NCBI GenBank assembly: GCA_964458575.1
Contig: CAYWMD010000004.1
Coordinates: 1-64,000 of the forward strand
Length of the DNA: 64,000 bases
Direction of reading: 5' to 3'
Source: CAYWMD01 sp964458575
GTDB taxonomy: Bacteria; Verrucomicrobiota; Verrucomicrobiia; Limisphaerales; JADLHS01
Shown here: positions 32,656 through 41,402 of the stretch, in pieces
Position numbering within the stretch: position 1 is the stretch's first letter
Layout: the number at the start of each line of letters is the position of its first letter
Program-made: the position numbers and the translations under genes
The notes under the pieces: model-generated
Databases searched by the model: none
Told to the model about the DNA's origin: nothing
What the model saw: the letters and a program-made list of their open reading frames with translations, nothing else

Positions 32656-34474
32656 AGCCATCATCGTTGTCGCCATTTGCTTCCTGCTGCTGCTGTTTCT
32701 GCAGCCGCTGGCGAACCGGCTCTTTCCACCCAAATCGTTACCGCCCGGCGCGACCAATCAGGTCGTGACCGCCACTGCGCCAACCGGCACCCCAACGAAC
32801 GCCGCCGCCACAACAACGCCCCCGGCCCCGACAACTGCCCCGGCCCCGGTCTCGACGGCTAAGCCGGTGTTCCATCCCACCGGCGAGGAGACGACCCTCG
32901 TGATCGCGAACGACAACGCGCGGTACACGTTCACCTCGCACGGCGGCGGGTTAAAGCTCGTGGAGCTGCTGCATTATCCGGAGACGGTTTCGCGCAAGCA
33001 CAAGAAGGAGCCGTTCACCAACGATCTGGCCGAACTCAACGCGCACGTTTCCGTGCCGGTGCTGGCCATCCTCGGTGGCGAGTCGGTGCAGGGCGACGAC
33101 ATTTTCACGCTGACCCAGACGGGCACGGGTGTGCGCGCGGAGAAGACGCTCGCGAACGGCCTGCGGTGGATCAAGGAATTCCAGCCCACCACGAACTATC
33201 TCGTGACCGCGACCGTGCGGTTGGAGAACACATCCGGTCAACCGCTGAATCTGCCGGAGCAACAATGGACGATTGGCACGGCCACGCCGATGGGACCGGA
33301 CGACAAGAATGCCATCCAGAACGTCGGTTTGATGTGGTATGACGGCTCAGCCAAGCCGCAAATCGGCCAGACATGGTTTGATAATCGCACGCTGGGCTGT
33401 TTCCCCGGTGTGCCGCGACCGGAATATCGCGCCGGCGAGAGTAACGTGGTCTGGGCCGCGGTGTTCAATCAGTTCTTTGCACTCGTGGCCATGCCGGCGC
33501 TGCCCGCGCAGCAGGTTGTCGCCACGCCGGTGGATCTGCCGCGCGAGGCCGGCGCCAGCACAGGCAATGGAAATTCGGGCCCACCACCAAAGGGCATCCA
33601 AGGCGGCTTCGCCTATCCCGGCGTGACGCTCGCTCCCGGGCAGGTGCTCGAACGACAGTTCAACATTTTTGCCGGTCCGAAGGAGTACCGGACGCTGGCG
33701 CGCATTGCCAACCGCTTTCAAAACGAGGTGGACGCGGTCATGGGCTTCGACACGATGTTCCCCTTTTACAAGCTCGGTGGATTTTTTGGCAAGGCGCTGT
33801 TGCTGGGCATGAACGCGCTGCACAACATGTTCCACCTGTCCTATGGCTGGGCCATCATCGCCATCACCGTCATCATCAAGCTGCTCTTCTGGCCGTTGAC
33901 GCAGGCGAGCACGCGTTCGATGAAACGGTTGCAGGCGTTGCAACCGCAAATGGCCGCGATCCGGGAAAAATACAAGGAAGACCCGGTCAAGATGAACAAG
34001 AAGACCATGGAATTCATGCGGGAGAACAAGGTCAGCCCGCTCGGGGGCTGCTGGCCGATGATGCTGCAAATGCCGGTCTTCTTCGGGTTTTTCACCATGA
34101 TCCGGACGGCGATCGAATTGCGCGGCGCCAGCTGGCTCTGGGTGGCCGACCTGTCGAAACCGGACACGCTGTTCACGATCCCGGGGACCGGCATTCCCTT
34201 CAATTTACTGCCCTTGCTGATGGGCGGCACGATGCTCTGGCAATCGCATCTCACGCCGCCCTCACCCGGCATGGATCCGATGCAACAAAAGATGATGCGA
34301 TACATGCCGTTGATGTTCCTCGTGTTCCTTTACAACTATTCCTCGGGCCTGGCGCTTTACTGGACCATGAACAACTTGTTGAGCATCCTGCAAACGAAGC
34401 TGACCAAGAACATTACCGCGGCCGCCCCACCGCCCGTTTCGCCTTTGACACCGGCGTCGAAAAAGAAAAAATAG
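32645..34474 (+). CDS. yidC: Membrane protein insertase YidC
   Basis: This 609-residue protein has an N-terminal helix (about 4-20), a Pro/Thr/Ala-rich linker and a large periplasmic beta domain (about 85-400) as in Gram-negative YidC. The Oxa1-like core follows: GWAIIAITVIIKLLFWPLT, STRSMKRLQALQPQM with the hydrophilic-groove arginine, NKVSPLGGCWPMMLQMPVFF and the last helices. It inserts and folds inner-membrane proteins, with or without SecYEG. The ATG at 32645 begins inside yidD. Confidence 0.96.
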   Translation: MDRKAIIVVAICFLLLLFLQPLANRLFPPKSLPPGATNQVVTATAPTGTPTNAAATTTPPAPTTAPAPVSTAKPVFHPTGEETTLVIANDNARYTFTSHGGGLKLVELLHYPETVSRKHKKEPFTNDLAELNAHVSVPVLAILGGESVQGDDIFTLTQTGTGVRAEKTLANGLRWIKEFQPTTNYLVTATVRLENTSGQPLNLPEQQWTIGTATPMGPDDKNAIQNVGLMWYDGSAKPQIGQTWFDNRTLGCFPGVPRPEYRAGESNVVWAAVFNQFFALVAMPALPAQQVVATPVDLPREAGASTGNGNSGPPPKGIQGGFAYPGVTLAPGQVLERQFNIFAGPKEYRTLARIANRFQNEVDAVMGFDTMFPFYKLGGFFGKALLLGMNALHNMFHLSYGWAIIAITVIIKLLFWPLTQASTRSMKRLQALQPQMAAIREKYKEDPVKMNKKTMEFMRENKVSPLGGCWPMMLQMPVFFGFFTMIRTAIELRGASWLWVADLSKPDTLFTIPGTGIPFNLLPLLMGGTMLWQSHLTPPSPGMDPMQQKMMRYMPLMFLVFLYNYSSGLALYWTMNNLLSILQTKLTKNITAAAPPPVSPLTPASKKKK

Positions 34475-34530
34475 CGATGCGATGACCTTGCGAACCGGCC
34501 AGTTGAAATTTCCAACCCACATTTAAAACC

Positions 34531-34980
34531 ATGCCTGCGCAACCGAAACTCACACTGGAAAAACTGCTCGAACACCTCGGCTTTCCCGCCACGGTGGAGG
34601 AGCACAAACTTGATGAAGATCTGCTGCTGGAGGTGAAAACGGAGGACTCCGGCCGGCTCATCGGCCGGCAGGGCCAGACGCTCGCCGACCTGCAATACAT
34701 CACCAATCGCCTGTTGTTCCAGCAGGATTCCCAGGCGCCCAAGGTCATGGTGGACGTCGGCGGCTATCGCGCGCAGGCGCGCGAGGCGCTCGTCAAAAAG
34801 GCCAAAGATGCCGCTGAAAAAGTCCGCCGTTGGGGCGACGTGGTTGAATTGGAGCCAATGAGCGCCTTCGACCGGCGCATCATACACCACGCGCTGAAAT
34901 CGGATCCGGACATCGAAACCCAGAGCGTTGAAGTCGAAGGCACGGACAAGAAGGCCATGCTGCTGCGGCCGAAGCACTGA
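34531..34980 (+). CDS. khpB: KH/R3H RNA-binding protein (KhpB/Jag-like)
   Basis: This 149-residue protein has a KH domain with the loop LIGRQGQTLADLQYITNRL (about 47-65) and an R3H domain with DRRIIHHAL (about 113-121). The N-terminal Jag_N domain of Firmicute Jag/KhpB is missing, as in many Gram-negative lineages. It is a small RNA-binding protein tied by conserved order to yidC. In Firmicutes it works with KhpA in cell-division and RNA control; the role here is inferred. Confidence 0.9.
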   Translation: MPAQPKLTLEKLLEHLGFPATVEEHKLDEDLLLEVKTEDSGRLIGRQGQTLADLQYITNRLLFQQDSQAPKVMVDVGGYRAQAREALVKKAKDAAEKVRRWGDVVELEPMSAFDRRIIHHALKSDPDIETQSVEVEGTDKKAMLLRPKH

Positions 34981-34986
34981 GCTTGT

Positions 34987-35661
34987 TTACGCGACCCGCC
35001 CGAAAGCGATCAAATGCCGGTCGCTGACGATTTCGACCTGCAATTCCTCCAGCCCTGCCGCTTTGAGCTGCCGTCGCACCTCAGCCGGTGTGAATGCCGC
35101 CAGCAGTGAATTATAAAAATCCCGCCGCAGGACCTCCGGTTCGCCGCGCGAATATTTTCGTTCGTAGGCCCGCGCTTTCGCTCGCGACCAAGGCCGCCGT
35201 AGGTCGGCGATGAACACGATCGTCCCACGTTGGGAATACTCCCGGACGGTCTGCCACAATACCTGCGGCTCGTGCAGGTGATGCAGAAAGCTGCTCGCTA
35301 GAATCACCCCGTAAGTCCGTCGCGGGATCCGGGCGCCCGGAATGAAGCCTTTGATGAGTTTGATGCGGCGGGAAAGTCCGGGCTGCCGAGCGATGGCAAT
35401 CCGCGCGTGCTTGAGCATGGCCGGCGACCCGTCCACGCCTTGGAAACTCCAGCCGGGATTGGCCTTGGCGAAGCGGAGAGTTACGTCGCACGGGCCGCAA
35501 CCGAGGTCCAGCACGCATGTCTTGCGCGGCCGATGCGGAAATCTTTCGGCGAACAATTTCGGGTAACTGCTGTGCGCGGATTCGAAGTTCGCCCGGGCAT
35601 ACGCCAGCGCCTGCGCCGCGGCGGTCATCAGTTCCGGTTCAACCGTGCGTTTCATCGCCAT
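34987..35661 (-). CDS. Class I SAM-dependent methyltransferase
   Basis: This 224-residue protein has motif I VLDLGCGPCDVTLRFA, motif II-like FQGVDGSPAMLKHA, and YGVILASSFLHHL, as in methyltransferases of the Methyltransf_25/11 type. No substrate-specific feature is clear. I chose ATG 35661 (MAMKRTV); ATG 35655 is also possible, and the frame opens at a TTG at 35670. It faces khpB convergently, with seven bases between them. Confidence 0.85.
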   Translation of the reverse strand: MAMKRTVEPELMTAAAQALAYARANFESAHSSYPKLFAERFPHRPRKTCVLDLGCGPCDVTLRFAKANPGWSFQGVDGSPAMLKHARIAIARQPGLSRRIKLIKGFIPGARIPRRTYGVILASSFLHHLHEPQVLWQTVREYSQRGTIVFIADLRRPWSRAKARAYERKYSRGEPEVLRRDFYNSLLAAFTPAEVRRQLKAAGLEELQVEIVSDRHLIAFGRVA

Positions 35662-35799
35662 CACTTTCAATCCGGCCGCCGAGCGGTCAAGCTGGAAACG
35701 ACACTTGCCGTCGGCGGAGCGGTTGGCACAATGCCCGCGATATTTTGTGCGGCATCAACGCGCCGCGCCCCGTTTTAACGCCAAACGAAAGACAAATTC

Positions 35800-37074
35800 A
35801 TGTCCGACAAACTCGCAATCGAAGGCGGCCCCAAGGCCGTCCAAAACAAACTCACCCCCTGGCCGCAGTTCGACGACAAGACCATCAAAGCCGTCGAGGA
35901 GGTGCTGCGCTCCGGCAAGGTCAATTACTGGACCGGCAAACGCGGGATGGAGTTCGAGAAAAAATTCGCCGAGTGGCAGGGCAGCAAATACGCCATCAGC
36001 GTGGCGACCGGCACGGCGGCCTTGCACGTCTCGCTCGCCGCGTTGGGCATCGGGCCGGGCGATGAAGTCATCGTGCCCAGCTACACGTTCATCGCCAGCA
36101 GTTTTTCCATCGTGCAGGCCGGTGCAATTCCGCGTTTCGCGGACGTGAACCTCGACGACCATTGCATCAGCATCGAATCCGCCGAGAAGCTGGTCAACGA
36201 ACGCACGAAAGCCATCATGCCCGTGCATCTCTACGGCAATGTTTGCGACATGGATAAAGTCCGCGCGTTCGCGAAGAAGCACAAGCTGTTCGTGATCGAG
36301 GACAACGCGGAGGCGTTCGGCGGCGAATACAAGGGGAAGAAGACCGGCACGTTGAGCGACATCGCCGGTTGCAGTTTCTGCCAGAATAAAACATTCACCA
36401 CCGGCGGCGAGGGCGGCATGGTGACGACCGACAATGAGGATCTGGCCTGGATCGCGCGGAGTTTTCGCGACCACGGTTACGACGTGAAGCAGCGGCTGAA
36501 CCTGCTCGAACTCGAACAGAAGCTGCCTTACATCCACAACATGGTGGGCTGGAATTATCGCATGACCGAAATGCAATCGGCCATCGGCCTGGCCGAACTC
36601 GAGCGCATGGACAACTGGAACATGCCCGCGCGTCGCCGCAACGCGAAGATCCTCATGGATGCGCTGATGCCGTTGCCGCAGGTGAAGTACGGTCCGATTG
36701 AAACGCCGGAGCGGCGCAATGGCTGGTTCGTGTGTGTCTTCTCGTTGAACATCGAGCAGATGCGTTGCGACATCAAACAGTTCGTCACCGCGGCTGCTGC
36801 GGAGGGCATTCCGTGCTGGAAAGTGTTCTGGCCGCAGTGCCACACGGAAGCGGCTTTTCAAAAACATAATTCTTTCGGACGCTCCGGCTTTCCGTTCAAG
36901 TCAAAGGAATACGCGAACCCGACCAGCGTGGATTACACCCACGTGGACGTGCCCAACGCGCTGTGGCACGAGACGCACACGTTCACGTGTTTTGCGTTTC
37001 CGACGTTCTCCGTGTCGGACATGGAGCAGATTGCGGCGGGGTTGGTGAAGGTGATCAAGCACTTTGCAAAATGA
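35800..37074 (+). CDS. DegT/DnrJ/EryC1/StrS family PLP aminotransferase
   Basis: This 424-residue protein has the sugar-aminotransferase layout: SGKVNYWTGKRGMEFEKKFA, SVATGTAALHVSLAALGIGP, EVIVPSYTFIAS, VIEDNAEAFGGEYKGKKTG with the PLP aspartate D168, and SFCQNKTFTTGGEGGM with the lysine K197 that forms the Schiff base. Family members transaminate 3-, 4- or 5-keto sugars for polysaccharides, or pyridoxal-dependent keto intermediates in other pathways. The Gfo/Idh/MocA enzyme downstream fits sugar modification. Confidence 0.93.
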   Translation: MSDKLAIEGGPKAVQNKLTPWPQFDDKTIKAVEEVLRSGKVNYWTGKRGMEFEKKFAEWQGSKYAISVATGTAALHVSLAALGIGPGDEVIVPSYTFIASSFSIVQAGAIPRFADVNLDDHCISIESAEKLVNERTKAIMPVHLYGNVCDMDKVRAFAKKHKLFVIEDNAEAFGGEYKGKKTGTLSDIAGCSFCQNKTFTTGGEGGMVTTDNEDLAWIARSFRDHGYDVKQRLNLLELEQKLPYIHNMVGWNYRMTEMQSAIGLAELERMDNWNMPARRRNAKILMDALMPLPQVKYGPIETPERRNGWFVCVFSLNIEQMRCDIKQFVTAAAAEGIPCWKVFWPQCHTEAAFQKHNSFGRSGFPFKSKEYANPTSVDYTHVDVPNALWHETHTFTCFAFPTFSVSDMEQIAAGLVKVIKHFAK

Positions 37075-37086
37075 GTTTCCAATCCG

Positions 37087-37246
37087 CCCTCACCCCGGCC
37101 CTCTCCCATCCAATGGGAGAGGGAGAATCATCCGCCGATGGTTTGAAACGTCGAGAGTCGGTGATTGCCGCAAGATTTTGGGCTCGTGCACTGACAGCCG
37201 CCTGCTGTTCCCTCTCCCATCGGATCAGGGAGGGTCAGGGTGAGGG
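37087..37246 (+). repeat. Bipartite hairpin repeat, copy 5
   Basis: Left arm 37087-37125 and right arm 37209-37246 have the standard hairpins (the right one degraded, ATCGGATCAGGG). The inner part is shortened to about 80 bp and is poorly conserved except CTGCTGTTCCC. It fills the gap between the aminotransferase stop and the oxidoreductase start 22 bp later. Confidence 0.8.
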
Positions 37247-37267
37247 CTTTTCACAAAAACATCTCCC

Positions 37268-38311
37268 ATGAAAAAAATCCGTTGGGGCGTCATCGGTTCG
37301 GGCGGCATCGCGCGGCGACGCACGATTCCGGAAGGCATCGTTCCCGCCGCCAACGCCGAGTTGGCCGCAGTGTTCGACGTTAATCAAAAGGCGAATGAAG
37401 GCGTCGCCTGCCAGTTCAACACGCGCGCGGCTGCCAGCATCGAGGAGTTGCTCAAATCAGACTTGGACGCGGTTTACATCGCCACACCCGCCCATCTGCA
37501 TACTAAGCAAGCCTGTCAGGCCGCCGCCGCCGGCAAGCATGTGTTCTGCGAAAAACCGTTGGGGCTAACCACGGTCGAGGTGAAACGCATGGTCAATGTC
37601 TGCCGCAAGGCGAAGGTGAATCTCGGCACGGCGTTCATGATGCGATACCACAGCCAGCATCAGGCGGCGTTGCGAATGATTCAGATGGGCAAACTTGGCA
37701 AACCGGTTTACGCGCGAGCGCAACTTTCCTGCTGGTATCCACCCATGGCGGGCGCCTGGCGGCAAATCCCAAAACTCGGTGGCGGCGGAGCGTTGATGGA
37801 TCTGGCGGGTCATTGCCTAGACCTTCTGGAAATGTTCTTCGGCCCGGTCACGTCCGTGAGTTGTATAACCAACCGCACCGTTCATCGTTACGCCGCGGAA
37901 GATAGTGGCGGGGTGCTGGCGCGATTCAAGAACGGCGCGACCGCCACCGTGGATACATTCTTCTGCATTCCAGACAACAGCAGCAAGAACCGGCTGGAGC
38001 TCTACGGCTCGCGCGGCAGCATCCTCGCGCAAGGCACGATTGGCCAGGGTGAAGCGGGCGAAATGGTCGCTTTTCTGGAAGGCGAAGACAAAGGCTACGA
38101 CGCCCAACAAGCGCGGGCGGAGGGAGGCGGCCTGGTCATCGCGCCGCCGCCGGTAAACATGTATCGCGCGGAAATCGAAGCGTTCAGCCAGGCGTTGCTT
38201 GATAGACGAAAGACGACCGAATCCGCGCTCGCCGGATTGCGCAGCCAGATGGTTTTGGCCGCGTGTTACCGCTCAGCGAAGACCCGGCGCGAAGTGAGGA
38301 TTGCGGGCTAA
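37268..38311 (+). CDS. Gfo/Idh/MocA family oxidoreductase
   Basis: This 347-residue protein has the Rossmann loop WGVIGSGGIARR (10-15 glycines), AVYIATPAHLHTKQA, and HVFCEKPLGLT with the conserved EKP (95-97), then the alpha/beta C-terminal domain with LMDLAGHCLDLLEMFFGPV. Such enzymes oxidise or reduce sugars or inositols with NAD(P). It stands in tandem with the DegT aminotransferase, separated only by a hairpin repeat, which suggests a joint role in an amino sugar or polyol pathway. Substrate unknown. Confidence 0.9.
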   Translation: MKKIRWGVIGSGGIARRRTIPEGIVPAANAELAAVFDVNQKANEGVACQFNTRAAASIEELLKSDLDAVYIATPAHLHTKQACQAAAAGKHVFCEKPLGLTTVEVKRMVNVCRKAKVNLGTAFMMRYHSQHQAALRMIQMGKLGKPVYARAQLSCWYPPMAGAWRQIPKLGGGGALMDLAGHCLDLLEMFFGPVTSVSCITNRTVHRYAAEDSGGVLARFKNGATATVDTFFCIPDNSSKNRLELYGSRGSILAQGTIGQGEAGEMVAFLEGEDKGYDAQQARAEGGGLVIAPPPVNMYRAEIEAFSQALLDRRKTTESALAGLRSQMVLAACYRSAKTRREVRIAG

Positions 38312-38368
38312 GCGTCAGCGGGTTTCGACGACCTTGCCACCGAAGTTTTTTTGTTGTTGGCATGTTCT

Positions 38369-38518
38369 CCCTCACCTTAACCCTCTCCCGCCGGGAGAGG
38401 GAACAGCATCGCGTGTCCTGATTTCACCAAATGATCTTTCGGCAACCACCGCGCTCAGTGTTCGAGTGCGATTGGCAACGATTCCCCCTCTCCCAGCGGG
38501 AGAGGGCCGGGGTGAGGG
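38369..38518 (-). repeat. Bipartite hairpin repeat, copy 6 (inverted orientation)
   Basis: Arms 38369-38408 and 38484-38518 hold hairpins CTCTCCC-GCC-GGGAGAG and CTCTCCC-AGC-GGGAGAG with CCCTCACC outward. The inner part is about 75 bp. AACAGCAT just inside the left arm matches the inverted form of the TTGCTGTT found inside the right arm of other copies. This is the shortest copy. Confidence 0.8.
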
Positions 38519-38583
38519 AGAGTGTCCATTCTGCGCCAATCAGCCGCGACGCAACCTAATCACACAAGCGTGCTATCCGCGGC

Positions 38584-39783
38584 TTACTTCAAGTAGCCAT
38601 CCACCTTGTCGCAGACGTATTTCGCAAAGGGCAACGCGCACGTCCAGGCCGGCGACACGGCGTTTAAGACGTGCAGCGATTTGCCGTCGCCCTGAATCAC
38701 GAAGTCCATTTCCAGCTTGCGCGTTTTGAGATGGAGCAACTGCGCGCGAATGCCCGGCTTGCCCCAATGCCGGTAATCGCGGAGCTTCACGCCTTCCAGC
38801 AACCCGCCGGCCAGTGACACAAGCCGCGCACGGAAGTATTTCAGCGTTTCTCCCGCAGCGATCCGCTTGAAATCGAAACCGGCGAAGAGCATCAAACCGA
38901 GATCGCGGAATATGATCTCGGTGAATTCATCGAGCTTGAAATTCTGCAGCCCTTGGTATTGCTCGCGCCAGAACGCGGGAATGGCCGTTGGGCCAATTTT
39001 GATGTGGCCGTCCACGGTCACGGTGAAATGGACGCCGAGGAACGGATTGCGAAGGTCGGGCACGGGATAGACGTTCGTTTGCAGCGAGCCCATCGGCTCT
39101 TCCGAATAGAGGTAAATTCCCTTGAACGGCAAAATCCGGTATTCCTCGGAAAACCCAAAATCCCGCGCCACCCGGTCCGCGTAAAGTCCGGCGGCGTTGA
39201 TGACATAGCCGGCTTGAAAATCCTCGGCGGTGGTCTTGATCGTGTTCCCGTTCCGGCCGAGATACGCCACGCCATGCCGAACGACGATGCCTTCGGCCAC
39301 CGCGTCCTGCTCCATCGCGCGCAGGACCTGCAACGGATCGGCTGTCGAGGTCGTCGGCGAGAAAATTGCGCACTGGTAGGTTTTCACGCGCGGTTCGATG
39401 ACCCGCGCCTCGTCGGCGGTGATGGATTGAAGCTCCACCCCGTTGAGCCTGCCCCGGCGGAGCAGTTCGTCCATTTGCGGCAGTTCCGCTTTGTCGCGCG
39501 CGACCACCAGTTTGCCGCAGCGGTTCACGGGGATCTTCTTGCGGTCGCAATATTCGTGCAGCAGCCGGTTGCCGTCGCGGGTGAATTTCGCCTTGAGGCT
39601 GTCCGCGGTGTAATAGAAGCCGGCGTGGATGACGCCACTGTTGCGTCCGCTGGCATGCTGGCCGCACGCGGCCTCCTTTTCCAACAGCACAACCGTCGCG
39701 TCCGGTCGCCGCCGTTTCACCTCGCGCGCGATGCAAATGCCCACAATGCCGCCACCCACCACCAAAAAGTCCGTTGTGATCAT
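38584..39783 (-). CDS. lhgO: L-2-hydroxyglutarate oxidase (LhgO-like)
   Basis: This 399-residue FAD enzyme has LVVGGGIVGICIAREVKRR near the N-terminus, LLEKEAACGQHASGRNSGVI, GFYYTADSLKAKF, INAAGLYADRVA and GIYLYSEEP, the typical order of LhgO/YgaF in the DAO family. It oxidises L-2-hydroxyglutarate to 2-oxoglutarate and passes electrons to the membrane quinone pool. Length matches the family. The start at 39783 (MITTDFLVV) fits; upstream codons are non-coding. Confidence 0.9.
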   Translation of the reverse strand: MITTDFLVVGGGIVGICIAREVKRRRPDATVVLLEKEAACGQHASGRNSGVIHAGFYYTADSLKAKFTRDGNRLLHEYCDRKKIPVNRCGKLVVARDKAELPQMDELLRRGRLNGVELQSITADEARVIEPRVKTYQCAIFSPTTSTADPLQVLRAMEQDAVAEGIVVRHGVAYLGRNGNTIKTTAEDFQAGYVINAAGLYADRVARDFGFSEEYRILPFKGIYLYSEEPMGSLQTNVYPVPDLRNPFLGVHFTVTVDGHIKIGPTAIPAFWREQYQGLQNFKLDEFTEIIFRDLGLMLFAGFDFKRIAAGETLKYFRARLVSLAGGLLEGVKLRDYRHWGKPGIRAQLLHLKTRKLEMDFVIQGDGKSLHVLNAVSPAWTCALPFAKYVCDKVDGYLK

Positions 39784-40040
39784 GATTACGAGGCCGGCGG
39801 TATGGCGGCGCGCGGTCCTCCGGGCCGCAGCGTTTCGGAAGCACAGTCGGTCGTCGAGCCGGCACACACGCATTGTGCAGCCGGATCCGCTGCGGCCCAG
39901 AGAGTCCCGCGCCGGCCAGCGGAGACTGCCGGCGTCGTCATGCTCTTGAAATCAGAGGTTTGCCCGCACATCGGCGGGCAGTGTCCGCGCGCCAAATCCT
40001 CCCGTCAAGCTTGGGGCGGATGGCCAATCGAGGCATTTTT
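39784..40040. other. Non-coding spacer upstream of the first sigma-factor operon
   Basis: No gene is seen between the lhgO start and the promoter-like segment at 40041. The sequence is GC-rich without obvious repeats. Confidence 0.35.
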
Positions 40041-40070
40041 CTGAAACAAACCGCCGGGCGGCCGTGTATA
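40041..40070 (+). promoter_or_regulatory. Promoter-like segment shared with the sigma gene at 49932
   Basis: CTGAAA at 40041 and TGTATA at 40065 lie in a stretch containing ACCGCCGGGCGGCCG that resembles 49885-49912 closely, after a similar TTTTT run. Both precede ECF sigma operons. Spacing is 18 here and 16 in the other. Confidence 0.3.
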
Positions 40071-40079
40071 GACCATGAC

Positions 40080-40298
40080 ATGAGAATGACATTGATCAGA
40101 AACGCGCCGCGCGAGGCCTTCAAGAAAGTCCAATTGCTGCCGGAACTCCCGCTTTTGGCGGGGTTTCCCGCCGGCGGGGCCGGCGCCCGGGTCGTCACGC
40201 TCGACCCGTTGGCCGTTTGCGGCGGGCCCACCCGGGAAATCCGCTCCGGTGCGAACTCACCGGCTTTCCCCACGAACTTTCGTGCGCCCCAACCATGA
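40080..40298 (+). CDS. Possible small protein upstream of the sigma factor
   Basis: This 72-codon frame starts MRMTLIRNAPREAF and is hydrophilic, proline- and glycine-rich at the end. It begins just after the promoter-like segment and ends 85 bp before the sigma-factor gene. There is no recognisable domain and no good ribosome site. It may be a leader peptide or chance open frame in GC-rich DNA. Confidence 0.2.
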   Translation: MRMTLIRNAPREAFKKVQLLPELPLLAGFPAGGAGARVVTLDPLAVCGGPTREIRSGANSPAFPTNFRAPQP

Positions 40299-40383
40299 AA
40301 CCGCTCTTTTCTTATGAGGTATCTGTTTTGCATGACGCGGTGCTTTGGCATTAGCATCCAAACCGGCCCGTCACAGGCCATCC

Positions 40384-40941
40384 ATGACCGACGCGCAACA
40401 GTTCGAGGCGTTCCTGCGAAACCATCAAGACCTTGTGTTTAGTACGGCGATGAGATTACTGGCGAACAGTGCGGAGGCGGAGGATGTGACCCAGGAGGTG
40501 TTCTTGAAAGCCTACGAGCGTTTCGGCGAATTGCGTGAGAGCCCCACCGCCGCCGGCTGGCTGCGAACGGTCGCGCGAAATCTCAGCCTGAACCACCTCA
40601 CACGCTATCGCTCGCGCTGGAGTTTTTTTTCCGAACTGTCCGTCAACCGCGCCGGGGAGGACGACGAAACGCCCGTGGAGTTCGCCGCGCCGGAGAACGT
40701 GGAGGAATCTCTGGCGGCGGCGGACCGGCACGCGTTGCTGGAACAGGCGTTGCAGAAACTGCCGGCGGCGCAACGCGTGCCGATTGTGTTGTTTCACCTG
40801 GAGGACCTGAGCTACGAAGAAATCGCTGCCAAACTGGGATCAACCCTCGGCAAGGTCCGCATGGACATTTTTCGCGGGCGCGAAGCATTGCGGCGCAAGC
40901 TGGCGCACATGAGTGATTCCGCTTCCGAACTTCTGGCATGA
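40384..40941 (+). CDS. ECF-type RNA polymerase sigma factor
   Basis: This 185-residue protein has region 2 (DLVFSTAMRLLANSAEAEDVTQEVFLKAY) and region 4 with LPAAQRVPIVLFHLEDLSYEEIAAKLG and a helix-turn-helix ending in FRGREALRRKL. There is no C-terminal extension. Its stop overlaps the start of the next gene (ATGA), and that gene looks like a membrane anti-sigma factor. The operon continues into the polymer-forming/RDD protein. It probably answers an envelope signal. Confidence 0.93.
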   Translation: MTDAQQFEAFLRNHQDLVFSTAMRLLANSAEAEDVTQEVFLKAYERFGELRESPTAAGWLRTVARNLSLNHLTRYRSRWSFFSELSVNRAGEDDETPVEFAAPENVEESLAAADRHALLEQALQKLPAAQRVPIVLFHLEDLSYEEIAAKLGSTLGKVRMDIFRGREALRRKLAHMSDSASELLA

Positions 40942-41402
40942 ATCCGAACCCCGACAACCAGCTCGAAGCGCAAATGGATCGCGAATTGAAATCGCTGCCG
41001 CGGCTGACCGCACCGGCGACCTTGTCGCCGCGGATCATGGCCGCGATCGCCGCCCGCACCACGGCGCCGTGGTATCACCGCCCGTGGCCAACCTGGCCGG
41101 TGCCCCTGCGCGCCACCGCCCTGGTGCTTTTGCTCGCAGCGTTTGGCGGGCTCTGCGCGGCTGGCTCGGAAGCGCTGACCGCCACCGCCGGCGTCGCCGC
41201 AGGGTGGTTCGAGGGGATCAGCGTGTTCTGGAAAGCGGCCGGGGTTTTGTGGGGTGCGGTTTCACTGGCGCTGAAGAGCCTGGGCCCGGCGTTCCTCATC
41301 GGCATGAGCTTGCTGTTGCTCCTGTGTTATGCCGCGTGCATGGGTTTGGGAACGATTTGCGTGCGCCTCGGCTACGCGCGCGTTGAAAGAGGTGAATCAT
41401 GA
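40938..41402 (+). CDS. Probable membrane anti-sigma factor
   Basis: This 154-residue protein has a short cytoplasmic head (MDRELKSLPRLTAPATLSPR) and two membrane helices (about 56-76 and 117-142) joined by a loop. No zinc-binding HxxxCxxC motif is visible, so it is not a classical ZAS anti-sigma. Its place, overlapping the ECF gene by four bases, is the main evidence for its role. It overlaps the next gene by four bases as well. Confidence 0.65.
   Translation: MNPNPDNQLEAQMDRELKSLPRLTAPATLSPRIMAAIAARTTAPWYHRPWPTWPVPLRATALVLLLAAFGGLCAAGSEALTATAGVAAGWFEGISVFWKAAGVLWGAVSLALKSLGPAFLIGMSLLLLLCYAACMGLGTICVRLGYARVERGES

Noticed and set aside
5755..38518. Hairpin repeats as a CRISPR array
   Set aside because: Copies are far apart, each a pair of inverted arms; there are no regularly spaced direct repeats and no cas genes.
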